NCBI RefSeq assembly: GCF_030272615.1
Contig: NC_081408.1
Coordinates: 339,606,793-339,668,792, forward strand
DNA from: Cryptomeria japonica
Taxonomy: Eukaryota > Streptophyta > Pinopsida > Cupressales > Cupressaceae
DNA: 62,000 bases
Direction of reading: 5' to 3'
The translations under genes and the position numbers were made by a program. Position 1 is the stretch's first letter; every line of letters begins with the position of its first letter. This document shows positions 1-11,540 of this stretch, piece after piece. The notes under the pieces were generated by a model. That model did no database searches. It was not told the origin of the DNA and saw only the letters and a list, made by a program, of their open reading frames with translations.

Positions 1-1
1 G

Positions 2-1100
2 AAGATGTATAAAAGGGATGCACCAAAGTTGAACAAGTCAAGTTTCACCACATGGCAGAAAAGGATGAAGCTACAATTATCAGGAATTGGAGAATATGCA
101 ACATATTATCTAGAGAATGATTACACTGCACCTAGCACCTACCCTATGACAATGGAAGAAATAAAGGTAAAGCAATAACATATTCAAGCAATGATTGAAA
201 TAACATCAACATTGACCGACTCAAAATTTAATGATCTAGAAGGTTGTAATGATGCCAAATCTATGTGAAAAAAGCTTACATTTGTGTATGGTGGTGATGA
301 ACATGTTCAAAGAGAAAAAGTAGACAATCTAAGAGGACAACTTGAATCCATGAGAATGAATGAAGGTGAGAACATAATCCAATACAGTACAAGGTTAAAG
401 GAAACTGTCAATCAAATCAAAGGAGCAGGAGGAACTATTGAAGAAAAGGATGTAACAACTAAGTTGCCAAGAACACTTCTACCTGCTTATGCCATTCAAG
501 TCTTTGCAATTAATGAGTTAAGGTCTGTACCAAACATGCCAGTCTCTTTGGATGCTACTATCAGTAAGCTACATGCTTTTGAGTTAAGTAATTTTGATAA
601 CAGTGGGTCTTCGGTAAACAAAGTTGAATTTGCATTCAGTTCTTTTCATCTTGGTGAATCTAATGATTACAATGATAGAATGTATAAGTATGCTGAAGGA
701 AATCACAGTGGAGCAAGTGAGAGATTTTGCAAAAAATATGGAAGAAGTACACAAACTATATGAGGAAATCAAAAAGCAAGAAGAGTTTAAAGCATTATTG
801 GCCAAAAGGTTACCGAGAGGCAAAGGTAAGTATAAAGGAAAGTTACCTTTAAAATGTTTTAACTGTGATAAAATTGGACATATGGCTTCTAACTGTCCTG
901 ACAAAGAATCTTGTGAAAAGAGAGAATACCGAGATGACAGACAGAAAGACAACCAATATAGAGGGCACCGAGACTTCAGAAGGAGAGATAGAAAGACACG
1001 CCTAGTAGCAGATGAGGAATCCAATGATGATAAATCTAATGGGACTAAGATAGAGGAAGTTGTATATGTGGCTATCGAAGATGGATCAGATGAAGAAAGG
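2..1100 (+). pseudogene. copia element 1 gag, with intact zinc knuckle
   Basis: Gag coats the element RNA in the virus-like particle. The reading frame enters at base 2 and carries stops at 176-178 and 266-268; the longest clean stretch is 284-763. The zinc knuckle (855-896, CFNCDKIGHMASNC) is read in a different frame, the one used by pol, so a frameshift lies at about 730-780. All four zinc ligands (C, C, H, C) are present. A basic, Arg/Lys-rich stretch follows the knuckle, then an acidic stretch before protease. The gag core resembles those of elements 3 and 4 in this window. Confidence 0.88.
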
Positions 1101-2570
1101 TATGAAGAAAAAGCCTTAATATCACACATAAATAATAATGATTCTTGGATCATAGATAGTGGATGCTCACATCACATGATAGGTGATAAACACAAGTTTG
1201 TTAAATTAGAAGATTATGATGGAGGTTATGTAAGATTTGGTAATGATGCACCATGTCCTGTGAAAGGTAAAGGTTCTATCACACTTCTTGACAATGATAA
1301 ATGTGATGATGTATATTGGGTTGAAGGTCTGAAATACAATTTGTTGAGTGTAGCACAGCTAAACAATACAGGATACCGAATAGAATTTTAGAAAGGAATT
1401 GTCAAAGTTCATGACAAACATGGAAAGTTGGCTGCTACCGGGACTCAAACAAGAGGTAATACATTTCATCTTGACTCAACTTGGAACAATTCTCTGTATG
1501 CAAAAATAGAAGATACCTGGTTATGGCATAAAAGGTTTTGTCATGTAAATTTTGATAACTTGATCAAAATAAGTAAGAAGCACTGAGTAAGAGGTCTACC
1601 GAGCTTGGAAAAACCTAAGAATGCAATATGCTGAGGATGCCAGATGGGTAAGATGACAAAATCAAGCTTTACAAGTAAGTCTTACACTTCTAAAGGAATT
1701 TTAGATTTTGTGCACACTAATCTTTGTGGTCCTATGAAAGTTCAAAGTTATTATGGTGATAAATACTTCATATTATTTATGGATGATTACTCAAGGATGA
1801 TGTCAGTTATGTTTTTAAAAGAGAAATCAGAAGCCTTTCAAATGTCCAAATCGTATAAGGCAAGAGTTGAAAAAGAAATAGGAAGATAGTTGAAATGTCT
1901 AAGATCTGATAGAGGAGGAGAGTTCATTTCAAATGAATTTAACTTATTTTGCAATGATCATGGTATAAAGAGACAAGTGTCTGCACCGAGAATACCACAG
2001 CAAAATGGGATAACCGAAAGAAGAAACAGATCAATTGTAGATTGTGCCAGAACTTTGATGATAGAAAAGAGAGTACCTGAAATATTTTGGAGAGAAGCAA
2101 TAAGCACTACAGTTTACACCCTGAACCGAGTACAACTGAAGAAAGGAACTATGAAGACACCGTATGAAATCTGGTATGACAAGAAACCAAATGTAAGTTA
2201 TTTTAAAATATTTGGAAGTAGATGTTATGTTCACCAAGATGACAGAAATGGAAAATTTGATCAGAAAAGCGAGGAAGGAACATTTCTTGGTTATTCCTCT
2301 AAGAGTAAAGCATTTAAATGTCTGATCAAATCATCTAACAAAATAGTGGAAAGTGCAAATGTGAAAATTGATGAATTTGTAGAAAGGAATGATGAAGGAA
2401 ATTCCAAAGAACCAGAAGATTATGAAGAGTTTGTATATGTACAACTGAGAAGTCTTACCGAGAAAGCTGATGAAGAAAATACTCAGTTACCGAGTGATGA
2501 AGAAGATCATAAAGAGCCTACCGAGCCTATATTAGAAAAATATGTTAGAAGAAATCATGCATCAAGTTAG
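1101..2570 (+). pseudogene. copia element 1 protease and integrase
   Basis: The aspartic protease active site is seen as WIIDSGCSHHM (catalytic Asp codon 1155-1157), the usual copia form. It is followed by the GAG-pre-integrase zinc domain (WLWHKRFCHVNF near 1520), then the integrase core with Asp in the HTNLCG region, the second Asp in LRSDRGGEF near 1905 and the Glu in QQNGITERR near 2010. One frame is kept from 624 to 2570, but it has stops at about 1389, 1584, 1631 and 1887. The region ends in an acidic linker leading to RT. Catalytic residues are mostly retained, so decay is recent relative to element 2. Confidence 0.9.
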
Positions 2571-3534
2571 ATTATAGGAGATAAGGATGCTCCAGTGATG
2601 ACAAGGAACAAACTGAGATAGAACACATGTCTGATATCCGAGTTTGAACCAAAGATAGTAAAAGAGGCATTAAGAAATGAAGATTGGGTGAATGCTATGA
2701 CAGAAGTGATTGAACAAATCAAGAAAAATGAAACATGGACACTAGTCCCAAGACCAAAAGAGAAAAATGTAATCTGTACAAAGTGGATTTTTAGAAATAA
2801 GCTAGATGAAATAGGTGAGGTCATTCAGAATAAAGCAAGGCTAGTTTGCAAAGGCTATGCTCAAGAAGAAGGAATAGACTATGGTGAGACTTTTGCACCT
2901 GTGGCAAGACTTGAGGGAGTGAGAACATTGTTGGCATATGCTGCTTACAAAAATTTCAAGGTATATCAAATGGATGTTAAATTTGCATTTTTGAATGGTA
3001 TACTAGAAGAAGTCTATATTGAACAACCTGACGGATTTATTGAAGAGAAGAATAAAGATCAGGTATGTAAGTTGAACAAAGCTTTATATGGCCTAAAGCA
3101 AGCACCTAGAGCATGGTATGAAAGGTTGCACTCTTACTTAATAAAGATTGGATTTATGAGGACTAGTGAAAACAACAACATTTATATGAAGAATGATAAA
3201 GATAATGGAATATTGATTTCAACCATATTTGTTGATGATATTATTTTTTGTGGAAATGATTCTTTATGTAAGAACTTTGGAAATGAAATGTGCAAAGAAT
3301 TTGAGATGTCATTAATCGGTGAAAGTATTTTATAGTTTACAAATACTGCAAATGAAAAATGGGATTTTCATTACTCAATCCAAGTATATAAAGGAAATCT
3401 TGAAGAAATTTGGAATGGAGAATTCTAAACCTGTAAGTACTCCTATGACTACTAATTGTAAACTATCAAAGAATGCTGAATATGCATCTGTTGATGAGAC
3501 ACTTTACCGATCTATGATTGGAAAGTTGCAATAA
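2571..3534 (+). pseudogene. copia element 1 reverse transcriptase
   Basis: The RT copies element RNA into DNA. Visible blocks are [11 protein letters not shown] at the start, [31 protein letters not shown], the first catalytic Asp in [28 protein letters not shown], and the YVDD box as FVDDI near 3230. The frame shifts by one at about 3318, in the GES/LFYSLQ region, and continues to a stop at 3532. All three catalytic Asp residues appear to be present. The region overlaps no other gene and runs straight into RNase H. Confidence 0.9.
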
Positions 3535-4176
3535 GTAGTTCACAACAGGCCTGATATAGCACATGCAGTAGGTATAACTGCAAGATTTTCTGCAGATCCC
3601 AAAGAAACCCATATGACAACAATCAAGGGAATTTCTAGATACTTGAGAGGCACTGAATATTATGGTTTACTATATAAAAGGAGGAATGATTTTGACTTGA
3701 AAGTCTATATTGATGCTGATTGGGCAAGAAATATTGATGATAGGAAAAGCACAAGCAGTGAAGCTTTCTTTTTGGGAGAAAGACTAGTGAGTTGGCTTAG
3801 CAAGAAACAAGGATGCATTTCACAGTCAACAGCTGAAGCTGAACATGTCGCTGCAGTATTGAATTGTACCAATATAGCATGGATCAAACAACTATTGGAA
3901 GGTATGAATGAGATAGTTACTGAGCCAGTAACTATATTTTGTGATAATACAAGTGCTATTAACATTTCAAAGAATTCGGTAATGCACTCTAAGACAAAGC
4001 ATATTTCTATAAAGTATCATTATCTAAGAGAAGAAGTTCAAGAAAAGAAAGTTGTGCTAGAATATGTTAGCACAAAGGAACAAATAGCATACATCTTCAC
4101 AAAGCCACTGCCAAGGGACACTTTTGAGTATCTCAGAAGTAAGTTAAGGGTCCTACCCCTATCTAGTACTCACTGA
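3535..4176 (+). pseudogene. copia element 1 RNase H
   Basis: This is the C-terminal domain of copia pol, which degrades the RNA strand of the hybrid. Visible motifs are HNRPDIAHAVG, YIDADWARNIDDRKSTS (first catalytic Asp), QSTAEAEHVAA (catalytic Glu) and FCDNTSAI (next Asp). The sequence ends at SKLRV and a stop at 4174-4176. It stays in the frame entered at about 3319. A single stop at 3532-3534 separates it from RT. Confidence 0.88.
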
Positions 4177-4529
4177 CAAAATTTGGTGAAAGCATGAATT
4201 CTACAACTCTACATAATACTATTTGTGAGTTGATGCTAATTTACACACTTTAGGAGGTTGTCTAAAGTTGTGCAGGAAATAGTGAATGAAGACAAGATGC
4301 TTTGACTGAGACTAAGATGATATATTTGTATATGTTTTAACAGCAAGGAAATTACTTCACAGGGGAAGTAATCATGGATCAGTTTTACTTTTGGCATTGT
4401 TGTCAAAGGGGGAGAAGACTAATGACAGGAGAAGTTTACAGCTCAAGGATAACAGGAGAAGAATAATAGCAGTTTGAATCATTTGGAATAAATCAAGTTG
4501 GTATTGCCATCAATCCCAAAGGGGGAGAT
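4177..4529 (+). promoter_or_regulatory. 3' untranslated region with two polypurine tracts, element 1
   Basis: No ORF is seen here. The plus-strand primer is the tract AAAGGGGGAGAT at 4518-4529, directly abutting the LTR start. A second near-identical tract, CAAAGGGGGAG at 4404-4414, lies about 115 bases upstream after a GGCATTGTTGT context. The same doubled arrangement occurs in elements 2, 3 and 4. Confidence 0.8.
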
Positions 4530-6076
4530 TGTTGGCATTACAATAGGTTTGTTGGTATGATGATATTGAGAAGGTTGTTGGAGATTGATGATATAATTTA
4601 TAAAGGATGATTACTCTCTTAATGATATTATTTTGTCATTGATGTCAAGCAATTGATTTTCTAATTCAGTATGATGTTGCCATATCTTAAAGAGTATGTT
4701 AAGATGAGTATAAAGATGTCGGTAAGTTACACTGAAAGAATGTGAAAATGAAGGGGAGTAATAAGTTATTCAATGGGCAACTATTACCGAGTTAGATAGT
4801 GAAGAGATAATGATATTTTGATTGTTTTGATATCCTATATATGTGTATTCGAAAACTGAATAAGAAGGAGAAAAGATTTCATGCAATAGAATGGGTAAAG
4901 GTTTGATACTATTCTATTTTACTGAGCAAGGAGCTAGTTGGTAAACTCCAAGGTTATCGGTGTCAATTAAATAAGTAAGAAGTCACCGAGCGTTGTCAGC
5001 AAGCAAAGCTACTGAGACAGTAACCAAGACGAATACAGAATGTCTACCGAGTAAAGTTCAAAATTAACCAGTATCAATCGAGCAGTAAAAAAATGCATTG
5101 GATGAATAAATACATTATTAAATGAAGGATGCCAATGAGCTAGAGATTTATAGAAGATTGGAATGTCATGCAAGAAGTTTGTTAAGGATCAATGACAATG
5201 AAAATTCAAGAGTTAGATCTACATCATAGATTGTATAGTCATGACCGAGCACAAGTACCAAGGAAGGAATACAAGTATCAAGGCAATATAAAACATTTTT
5301 CAGTTCGAAGGATTCAATGAACCTAGTCAAGTTTGAAGATCTGATGGCCAACATTAATCATGGGAAATGTGATTAAGGAGATTAAGCAGTTAGGAATTGC
5401 TTATAAATAAAGAAAAGTTGATGAACAAAGTATGCGGGCAAATAGAAGAATAGTGATGCTGTAGAAGTGATCACAGAGTACAAAAGATTGAAGATCTGAT
5501 TGAAGAACAGAGTGAGAAGCCCAACAAGGAGGAAGATAAGTCTTACGACAAGATTATTTTGAGCACATAGAGTCTGCTATAGCATTTCAGATGTGAAGTT
5601 GCAGATATATTTTATTACTGTTATTTATTTTTGTAAGTGACAGGAAATCTCTTAACCATGTGGACCTAACAGTCTTATTTGTAAATCTTCTAGCAAGGTA
5701 ACATTCTAATTGAGTGTTTGAAATCCTTTGACAAGGTCACTTCTAACAAAGTGCAAGATTCTGATAGATCTAAGGGAAATCCCTTGACTGGGTCACATCT
5801 AGCAATGTGTTTATGTAATCATTAATAGGATTAGCTTTTAACCAAGCATACTCTAGAAGAGTATATTTTCTTTGTGGGTCCAAAATCCCACAGTGGTTTT
5901 TCTGTATTTGGGTTTCCATATTAAATCTGGTGTTAAATGTGTTTTGATGTTTCAAGTTTATCAGTTTATGAGTTTGAATGATTTACAGTCATAGTTTCAT
6001 ATCAAGTAAGTTCTACCAAGGTTGATTCTAATTAGAACATTGCATTGTGAGTTTATCTGATTCACCCCCCCTCTCA
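4530..6076 (+). repeat. 3' LTR of copia element 1 (truncated at its 3' edge)
   Basis: The LTR begins TGTTGGCATTACAATAGG directly after the polypurine tract and ends within a GATTCACCCCCCCTCTCA stretch. Related LTRs in this window continue past that point for about 30 bases to CCTAACA or CCTAGCA, so the outer edge is missing. Length is about 1.55 kb. There is no protein-coding content; short ORFs inside it are chance. The 5' LTR is outside the window, so an insertion age cannot be judged. Confidence 0.82.
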
Positions 6077-6080
6077 TTTA

Positions 6081-7577
6081 ACTAACAAAGACAAATATGT
6101 AATTGGAACTAAATGGGTATTTAGGAATAAACCTAATGAAGATGGTGATGTAATTAGGAACAAAGTAAGATTAGTTTGTAAAGGTTATTCTCATAAAGAA
6201 GGAATTGATTATAATGAAACCTTTTCACTAGTAGCCAGAAATGAGGTAGTTAGACTTTTTCTTGCATTTGCAGCTCATAAGAACTATAAAGTATATCAGA
6301 TGTATGTAAAATGTGTATTCTTGAATGGTGATCTTGAAGAGGAAGTTTACATTGAATAACCTGATGGATTCTCATTGACAAATGATAAAGATATGGTTTT
6401 TAGATTGAGGAAAGCTTTATATGGATTGAAACAAGCTCCTAGAGCTTGGTATGCTAGATTGGATAAATATCTTTTGAAGCTTGGATACACTACAGGTAAT
6501 GCTGACAACAACTGGTATTACAAAATCACTAATGATGAAATTTTGGTTATTGAAGTTTTTATAGATGACATCATTTATGGAGGTGAAGATGGATTGTGTT
6601 TATGACTTTGCTAACAAGATGCAAGAAGAATTTGAAATGTCTATTACTGGAGAGATAGTAAATTTTGTTCTAGGTTTGTAGATTTCACAAATAGATAAAG
6701 GCATATCATATGTCAAACAAAATACTTGAAGGAACATCTGAAGAAATTTGGTATGGAAAACTCTAAACCGATAAGTACTCCTATGACAAAAACTGATAAA
6801 TTGACACTGAAGGATGATTCAACTCCTATTAATCTAACAAGATACAAATCTATGATTGGAGGTTTATTGTATTTGACACAAATAAGACCTGATATAATGA
6901 ATGCAGTATGTATTGTTTCAAGATTTCAAAGCAATCCTAAAGAAAATCATGAATCAGCAGTAAAAAGGATTTTCCAGTACCTACAAGGCACAACAAATCT
7001 TGGTTTATGGTATCCTAAGAATGATAAATTTGAGTTATGTGCATATACAGATTCAAATTGGATAGGAGATGTAGATGACAGAAAGAGTACCACTGGCGGT
7101 GCGTTCTTTCTTGGTAGAAGATTGATTTCATGGATCAACAAGAAAAAAAATTGTACATCATTATCTATAGCTGAAGCAAAATATGTTGAAGCTGCAATTA
7201 ATTGTACTCAGGTATTATGGATTAAGAAAATGTTGAAGGATATAAAGGTAAAATACAAAGAACCGGTAGTCATTTATTATGATAATTCAACAACAATTGA
7301 TATATCAAATAATCCGGTATTTCACTCTAAGACAAACCATGTTTCTATTAAGTATAACTTTTTGAAAGAGAATGTTGAAGCAAATGAAGTAAGATTAGTT
7401 TATGTGTATAATAAAGAGAAAAATGCAGATATCTTTACAAAGCCTTTTCATAAGGAAACCTTTGAATATCTCAGAGAGAAGCTTGGGGTAATTTCCCCAT
7501 CAACAGAGACTCAGATGTTGAAATTTGGCATCAACTGGCAGGGACTAACAGAGAAATCTTTTTCTAGCTTTGATTGA
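6081..7577 (+). pseudogene. copia element 2 RT-RNase H remnant
   Basis: The frame from 6081 reads KYVIGTKWVFRNKPNEDG, the RT palm start. The first catalytic Asp is replaced by Tyr (QMYVKCVFLNG, codon 6303-6305), the catalytic box is FIDD near 6560, and there is a stop at 6357-6359. A frame break lies near 6600-6720; an open frame then runs from 6726 to 7577 through SKPISTPMTKTDKL, RPDIMNAV, TDSNWIGDVDDRKS, SIAEAKYVEAA and YYDNSTTID to the RNase H end. The RNase H part is almost undamaged, unlike the RT part. Loss of the palm Asp means it could not have been active. Confidence 0.88.
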
Positions 7578-7866
7578 GGAGAGCTACTTCTCAAGGGGAC
7601 TAGTTTGCTGAATGTTATGTTATATATTGATTCTTAACTGCTTTGGCATTTGATGTCAAAGGGGGAGAGATATCTATGGAAAAACATTTGTTATATGGGG
7701 AGAGATATAGATTGGGGATAGATATATTCTTGGAGAGATGTATTTTAGTTTTGATTTCTAGTATTGACCTATTTTGGGAGATTGTTGGTTTATTGGTTTC
7801 GACATTCTGTCTTGGCACTTGGACATTTTCCCATCTAGTGTTTCCATCAATGCCAAAGGGGGAGAT
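7578..7866 (+). promoter_or_regulatory. 3' untranslated region and polypurine tracts, element 2
   Basis: The final polypurine tract AAAGGGGGAGAT occupies 7855-7866 and abuts the LTR. An upstream near-copy AAAGGGGGAGAGA is at 7658-7670. Short ORFs across this region have no recognisable content. Confidence 0.75.
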
Positions 7867-8156
7867 TGTTGGTATTATGGATGTGTTGCATTGGTTCTGT
7901 CATTGATGTCAACACTTATCCTTCTAGAGGTCTACATTGTTGATTTGACACTCTGGTTATATTGGTTTATTGTTCAACCAACACATTGTGTTCACTGGAA
8001 AGGTTAGTGGCTTATGCACAGTCACCGATATACGTTCACCGACAAGTTATATGGTTTACCGACATTAAGTTTAAGCTGAAATAATTTATATTTGGGTTAT
8101 AATTTATTGACAACTGATTCACCCCTCCCTCCTAGTTGTCCTTATGGATCCTAGCA
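7867..8156 (+). repeat. 3' LTR of copia element 2 (short, internally deleted)
   Basis: It begins TGTTGGTATTATGGATGTG and ends GTTGTCCTTATGGATCCTAGCA. Both ends match the family of element 3, whose complete LTR is 1,065 bases, so this 290-base copy has probably lost its centre. Near its end it keeps the GATTCACCCCTCCCTCC block typical of these LTRs. Confidence 0.8.
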
Positions 8157-9597
8157 CATTCAACATGACACATACATCTATTTTTTTCACATTGTAGGTT
8201 ATATATTCTTGCTGATAGTTAAAAATATTATTGTGCCTAGAATATGACAGAAATGTGTGAATTGGATAGGACCCTAACTTTATTAGACACTTACAAAGGT
8301 ATTCCATAGATATATAACCGCTTAGAGAAGACAACACTATATGACATGATCATGCATGCCACCATCTCTAACAATATTGTACCAAAATAAACCACCTTTA
8401 AAAAATAATCACAATCTTTCTTCCCTCATTTAAATAATTTATAATTTTACTTAAAATAAATAATTTCAATATCAAATCTATAAGTTTTACTCTTGAATAT
8501 CTTATTGAATTATTTATTAGTCTAAAAACAAAAAAACTTGAACTACATCTGCACATCAATTTTATTCACATATATAACATCCATAAAGAAATTGAGAGTC
8601 AAGATATAGCCTTTCATTAAGTTAATTTAGGCAAAATAAATAAATGCCTATAATTAAATATGATAATTTAAATGTTTAAAACTATTTTTTTTTAAATCAC
8701 ATAAAGGGATTATAACATATATAATTTTAGTTGCTTACTTCTTCCCTTTCATTTTTGGGGTTTGGGTTGTTGGTTCTATTCTTGGGGGTGTCTGGATGGC
8801 CTCCTAATGATTTCATGCCCTACTCTAGGTCCTTTCTATTAGTATGGTGTACCTTGTTCCCTTTGTTCTTCTAGTATCTTTCCCCTCTTTTTTGCTTCCC
8901 TCAGTGGATCTAGTCTCATGAGCTACATTTTTGCTCTCATCCTTGGAGTCTTGTGGCTTGCTCATCTATTTGTGCTTGTTGTTGTTGGGACTCATGTGTG
9001 GCTTCCATCCCTTGCTTGTTTTATTGTTCTTCTTTATTTTTTGCCTTGGGTTATTTCAATTTCCTCCTTAGATTTTGGGCTTCTTGTGTTGGGCTAGGGT
9101 TTCTTATCATAGTCTCTCTCATTTGATGAGTTTTCCTTCTTGTTGTTTATCTAAGTTTGGAGGGGTTTTGAGACTAAATAATTTATGTTGGGATGGATAT
9201 TTCTTTTGGGAGTTGTTTCTTCACTGTTAGCTATGAGTTTTTTGTGATAGTGGGCTAAGGGCGGGTTACCATGTGAGCACCAAACCAGAGAGGGTTTTCC
9301 CCCCTCTTTCTTTCTCCTATGGTGATATTTGAATCCTCTTAGGTATATCTTCCTTTTGTGTGGATTTTTTTTCCCTCTTTTACCTCTCTATCTCTAGTGT
9401 TTATCTTTTATAGAGACAACTTATGCTCTTCCCATGCACTTTCTATAGGTGGTGGATGTTTGTGGAGTTTTGACCACGAACCTCTATTCTATTATGTCAC
9501 TATCAATATTGGATCTATTGAGGTGGTTGATGCCTTCATGTTGATACTTCCTTTTCTCTTGCAAGGTGTTCGACAAGTGGGAGAATATTAGGAAAAT
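8157..9597. other. Intergenic, no gene recognised
   Basis: The first 600 bases are AT-rich and featureless. From about 8750 to 9590 the plus strand is rich in T and C runs with scattered stops in all frames. A 77-codon ORF at 9358-9591 has low-complexity hydrophobic composition and no recognisable motif, so it is not called. This may be decayed repeat DNA. Confidence 0.5.
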
Positions 9598-9920
9598 GAT
9601 GTCTCAACCTTGCATTTACACGAGGAACTACTATTTATAGTAAATTTTTATTTGAGCATGAAATAGTGTGAACTTATCCTAGAAGCTTATTGCTGGTTAG
9701 ATAACCATGGCCATAAAGTTTCTTCACAAGATCACATGTATTTTTGTAGATATTAAAGTTTCCATTTTGGAGGGGTGCAATTAAAGATTTAAACTTAATT
9801 TTGGGGACTTAAGACCCTCCAAAACACCCCGAAAAGTGGGGTAGCGGTTTATGAGATGATAGAGAACTTTGTGAGTTGTATGATGCTTCAAATAGTTCAT
9901 CAATCAGACACACAGTTTGC

Positions 9921-10059
9921 AACAAGAGACAAGAAACCACTTGATAAAACTCACCCCTAGGTTAATTGAGAAATAATAAATTTGTTAATAAAATAAAATA
10001 TTTCACATGACCCCAACATGAATGCCTAACCCATATCCACTTTATTCTTGGATGCTTCA
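9921..10059 (+). repeat. 139-bp direct repeat, copy 1
   Basis: It matches 11195-11333 along its full length with only a handful of substitutions. It includes a shared ATAATAAATTTGTTAATAAA-like AT block followed by ACATGACCCCAACATGAATG. It does not begin TG and end CA, so a simple LTR reading is not supported. Confidence 0.8.
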
Positions 10060-11194
10060 TAATAATGATAATGAGAATCTTGATGTTTGATAATTCTTAG
10101 TTGCCTATGAAGGGCTATGACTTTGACATATGCTATTCATGTCTTGAAGATTATCATTTGATTAATTAAATCTTGGTCATTTGGTTATGTTGCATTAAGA
10201 GCCCTTGTTATGTTATGTTTTTTAAGCATTCCACCCTAAAGGTCTAGGTGCATGCTAGGGGGAGTGGGCTTCTAAGTGAGTGACTCAGATTGCGTGGAGT
10301 AGACAACTAGGTTACCCAGAGTCTAGATCATCAGAATATCTCGTTGGGAGTTTATGATTTGTAATCAAGTGATAATCTAATTAATCCTTCATGGGGTTTG
10401 GGTAGAATAGTTCATCATAATAAGCTAAGAAATGGTTGGTGGCCCCTCTGTCTTGCCTAGTGGTAGAGATCTGGGATAGGATTGGGAAGGCCTTGGTAAC
10501 CTAGGTAAGCTAATCTCCCTTACTCCATAAAGGTTGAGATGACTCTGCATGTGCATTGAGGATGGTCGAGACAAGTGCCCAGGTTCCCCTTTGCTGCATA
10601 TGATGACAATCTTTTTCTTACATTTAGGTACTAGTGCATTGAGTCTTGATTTTGATGAGTTGCCTCTAGAGGTTTCGTATTGGAGATTTTATTATTTGTA
10701 TTCTTGCACTTGTTTTGTATTGGTCATTCCTTTGGTTATTAGGTGTCATCCTAGATGTAGAGTGTGAGTGGGATCTTGTGTCATCTCCTAGCATGGGGGT
10801 GGTTCCTTATTGTTCCACATGGTTGGGTGGTAAGATTCCTTCTTCCATTGGGATGTTCATCATTGGATGCTTTTGCGTGGATGTGGATCTCTTATCTCTT
10901 TAGCTTGGATGGTTATGTAGAGTAGATGAATGTATATGATTCATATGACATGCATATGTATTTTTATTTGAGAGCTAGGCTCTTTGATGTAAATGGAAAG
11001 TATATTCATGTAAAATGGTAGATCATATTAGGTGAGCATAAAGATGTATCATGTGTATCTTGTGATTGTTTCATTAATAGAAAAACTGGAATTGGATATA
11101 TGGATATGAATTTAGTGTTGTATGCATATTTATTATGGTTAAAAGAATGGATTTACAAAAAAATGTGAGAGGGAAAACCACTTTGGTGTCCTAA

Positions 11195-11333
11195 AACAAG
11201 AGATAAGAAACCACTTGATAAACCTCACCCCTAGGATAATTGAGAACTAATAAATTTGTTAATAAAATAAAATATTTCACATGACCCCAACATGAATGCC
11301 TGACCCATAACCACTTTATTCTCGGATGCTTCA
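11195..11333 (+). repeat. 139-bp direct repeat, copy 2
   Basis: This is the second copy of the segment at 9921-10059, in the same orientation and 1,274 bases downstream. Flanking sequence differs on both sides, so the duplication boundary is sharp. Confidence 0.8.
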
Positions 11334-11540
11334 CAACTCCTTGATTACTATTCTGATCACCCAACGAACAACCTTTCACCTATCAATCTTTTGTTAGCAT
11401 ATAATTTGTTTATTATTACATTATTATATAATAGTTATGGGTTGGTTATGGCTTTTTACAATTTTAGCCAATATACATGCTTTTATTGATCATGACATAG
11501 ATCAATCAAGTATTATATTCCATAAATGGTATCAAAGTTG

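Larger units (their letters stand above)
1..6076 (+). mobile_element. Ty1/copia LTR retrotransposon, element 1 (5' end outside window)
   Basis: The order gag, zinc knuckle, protease, integrase, RT, RNase H, polypurine tract, LTR identifies a Ty1/copia element on the plus strand. The window opens inside gag, so the 5' LTR and primer site are missing from view. The element ends in a 3' LTR cut short after a C-run (about 6076), where RT sequence of element 2 begins at once. Either element 1 inserted into element 2, with the left half of element 2 off-window, or the join is a later deletion. Several in-frame stops and two frame changes show it is dead. Confidence 0.93.
6077..8156 (+). mobile_element. 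Ty1/copia element 2, 5'-truncated remnant
   Basis: The remnant starts in the RT domain and runs through RNase H to a short 3' LTR. Its protein and LTR start resemble element 3 rather than element 1. Gag, protease and integrase are absent in the window. If element 1 inserted here, the missing half would lie beyond the left edge. Confidence 0.88.
9598..11540. repeat. Unclassified repeat region with a 139-bp direct duplication
   Basis: Two near-identical 139-base segments (9921-10059 and 11195-11333), each starting AACAAGAGA and ending GATGCTTCA, flank 1.1 kb of non-coding DNA. The segment between carries a late stretch resembling a transcript 3' end (about 10930-11110). A TGGTATCAAAGT string at 11527-11538 resembles an LTR element primer site. 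The whole may be the remains of an LTR element, but no coding domain supports this. Confidence 0.45.

Noticed and set aside
584-1153. 189-codon minus-strand ORF across element 1 gag
   Set aside because: It is the antisense shadow of a real gag-protease region and has Ser/Leu-rich composition with no motif.
7643-8007. Two overlapping ORFs of 87 and 77 codons
   Set aside because: They span the polypurine tract and LTR of element 2 and have no recognisable protein content.
9358-9591. 77-codon ORF with hydrophobic N-terminus
   Set aside because: T-rich DNA gives Phe/Leu/Ser-rich frames by chance. No start context, neighbour or motif supports it.
11527-11538. TGGTATCAAAGT as primer binding site of an LTR element
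   Set aside because: No LTR pair, gag or pol flanks it, and the match to the Met-type site is imperfect. Mentioned only as part of an unclassified repeat.
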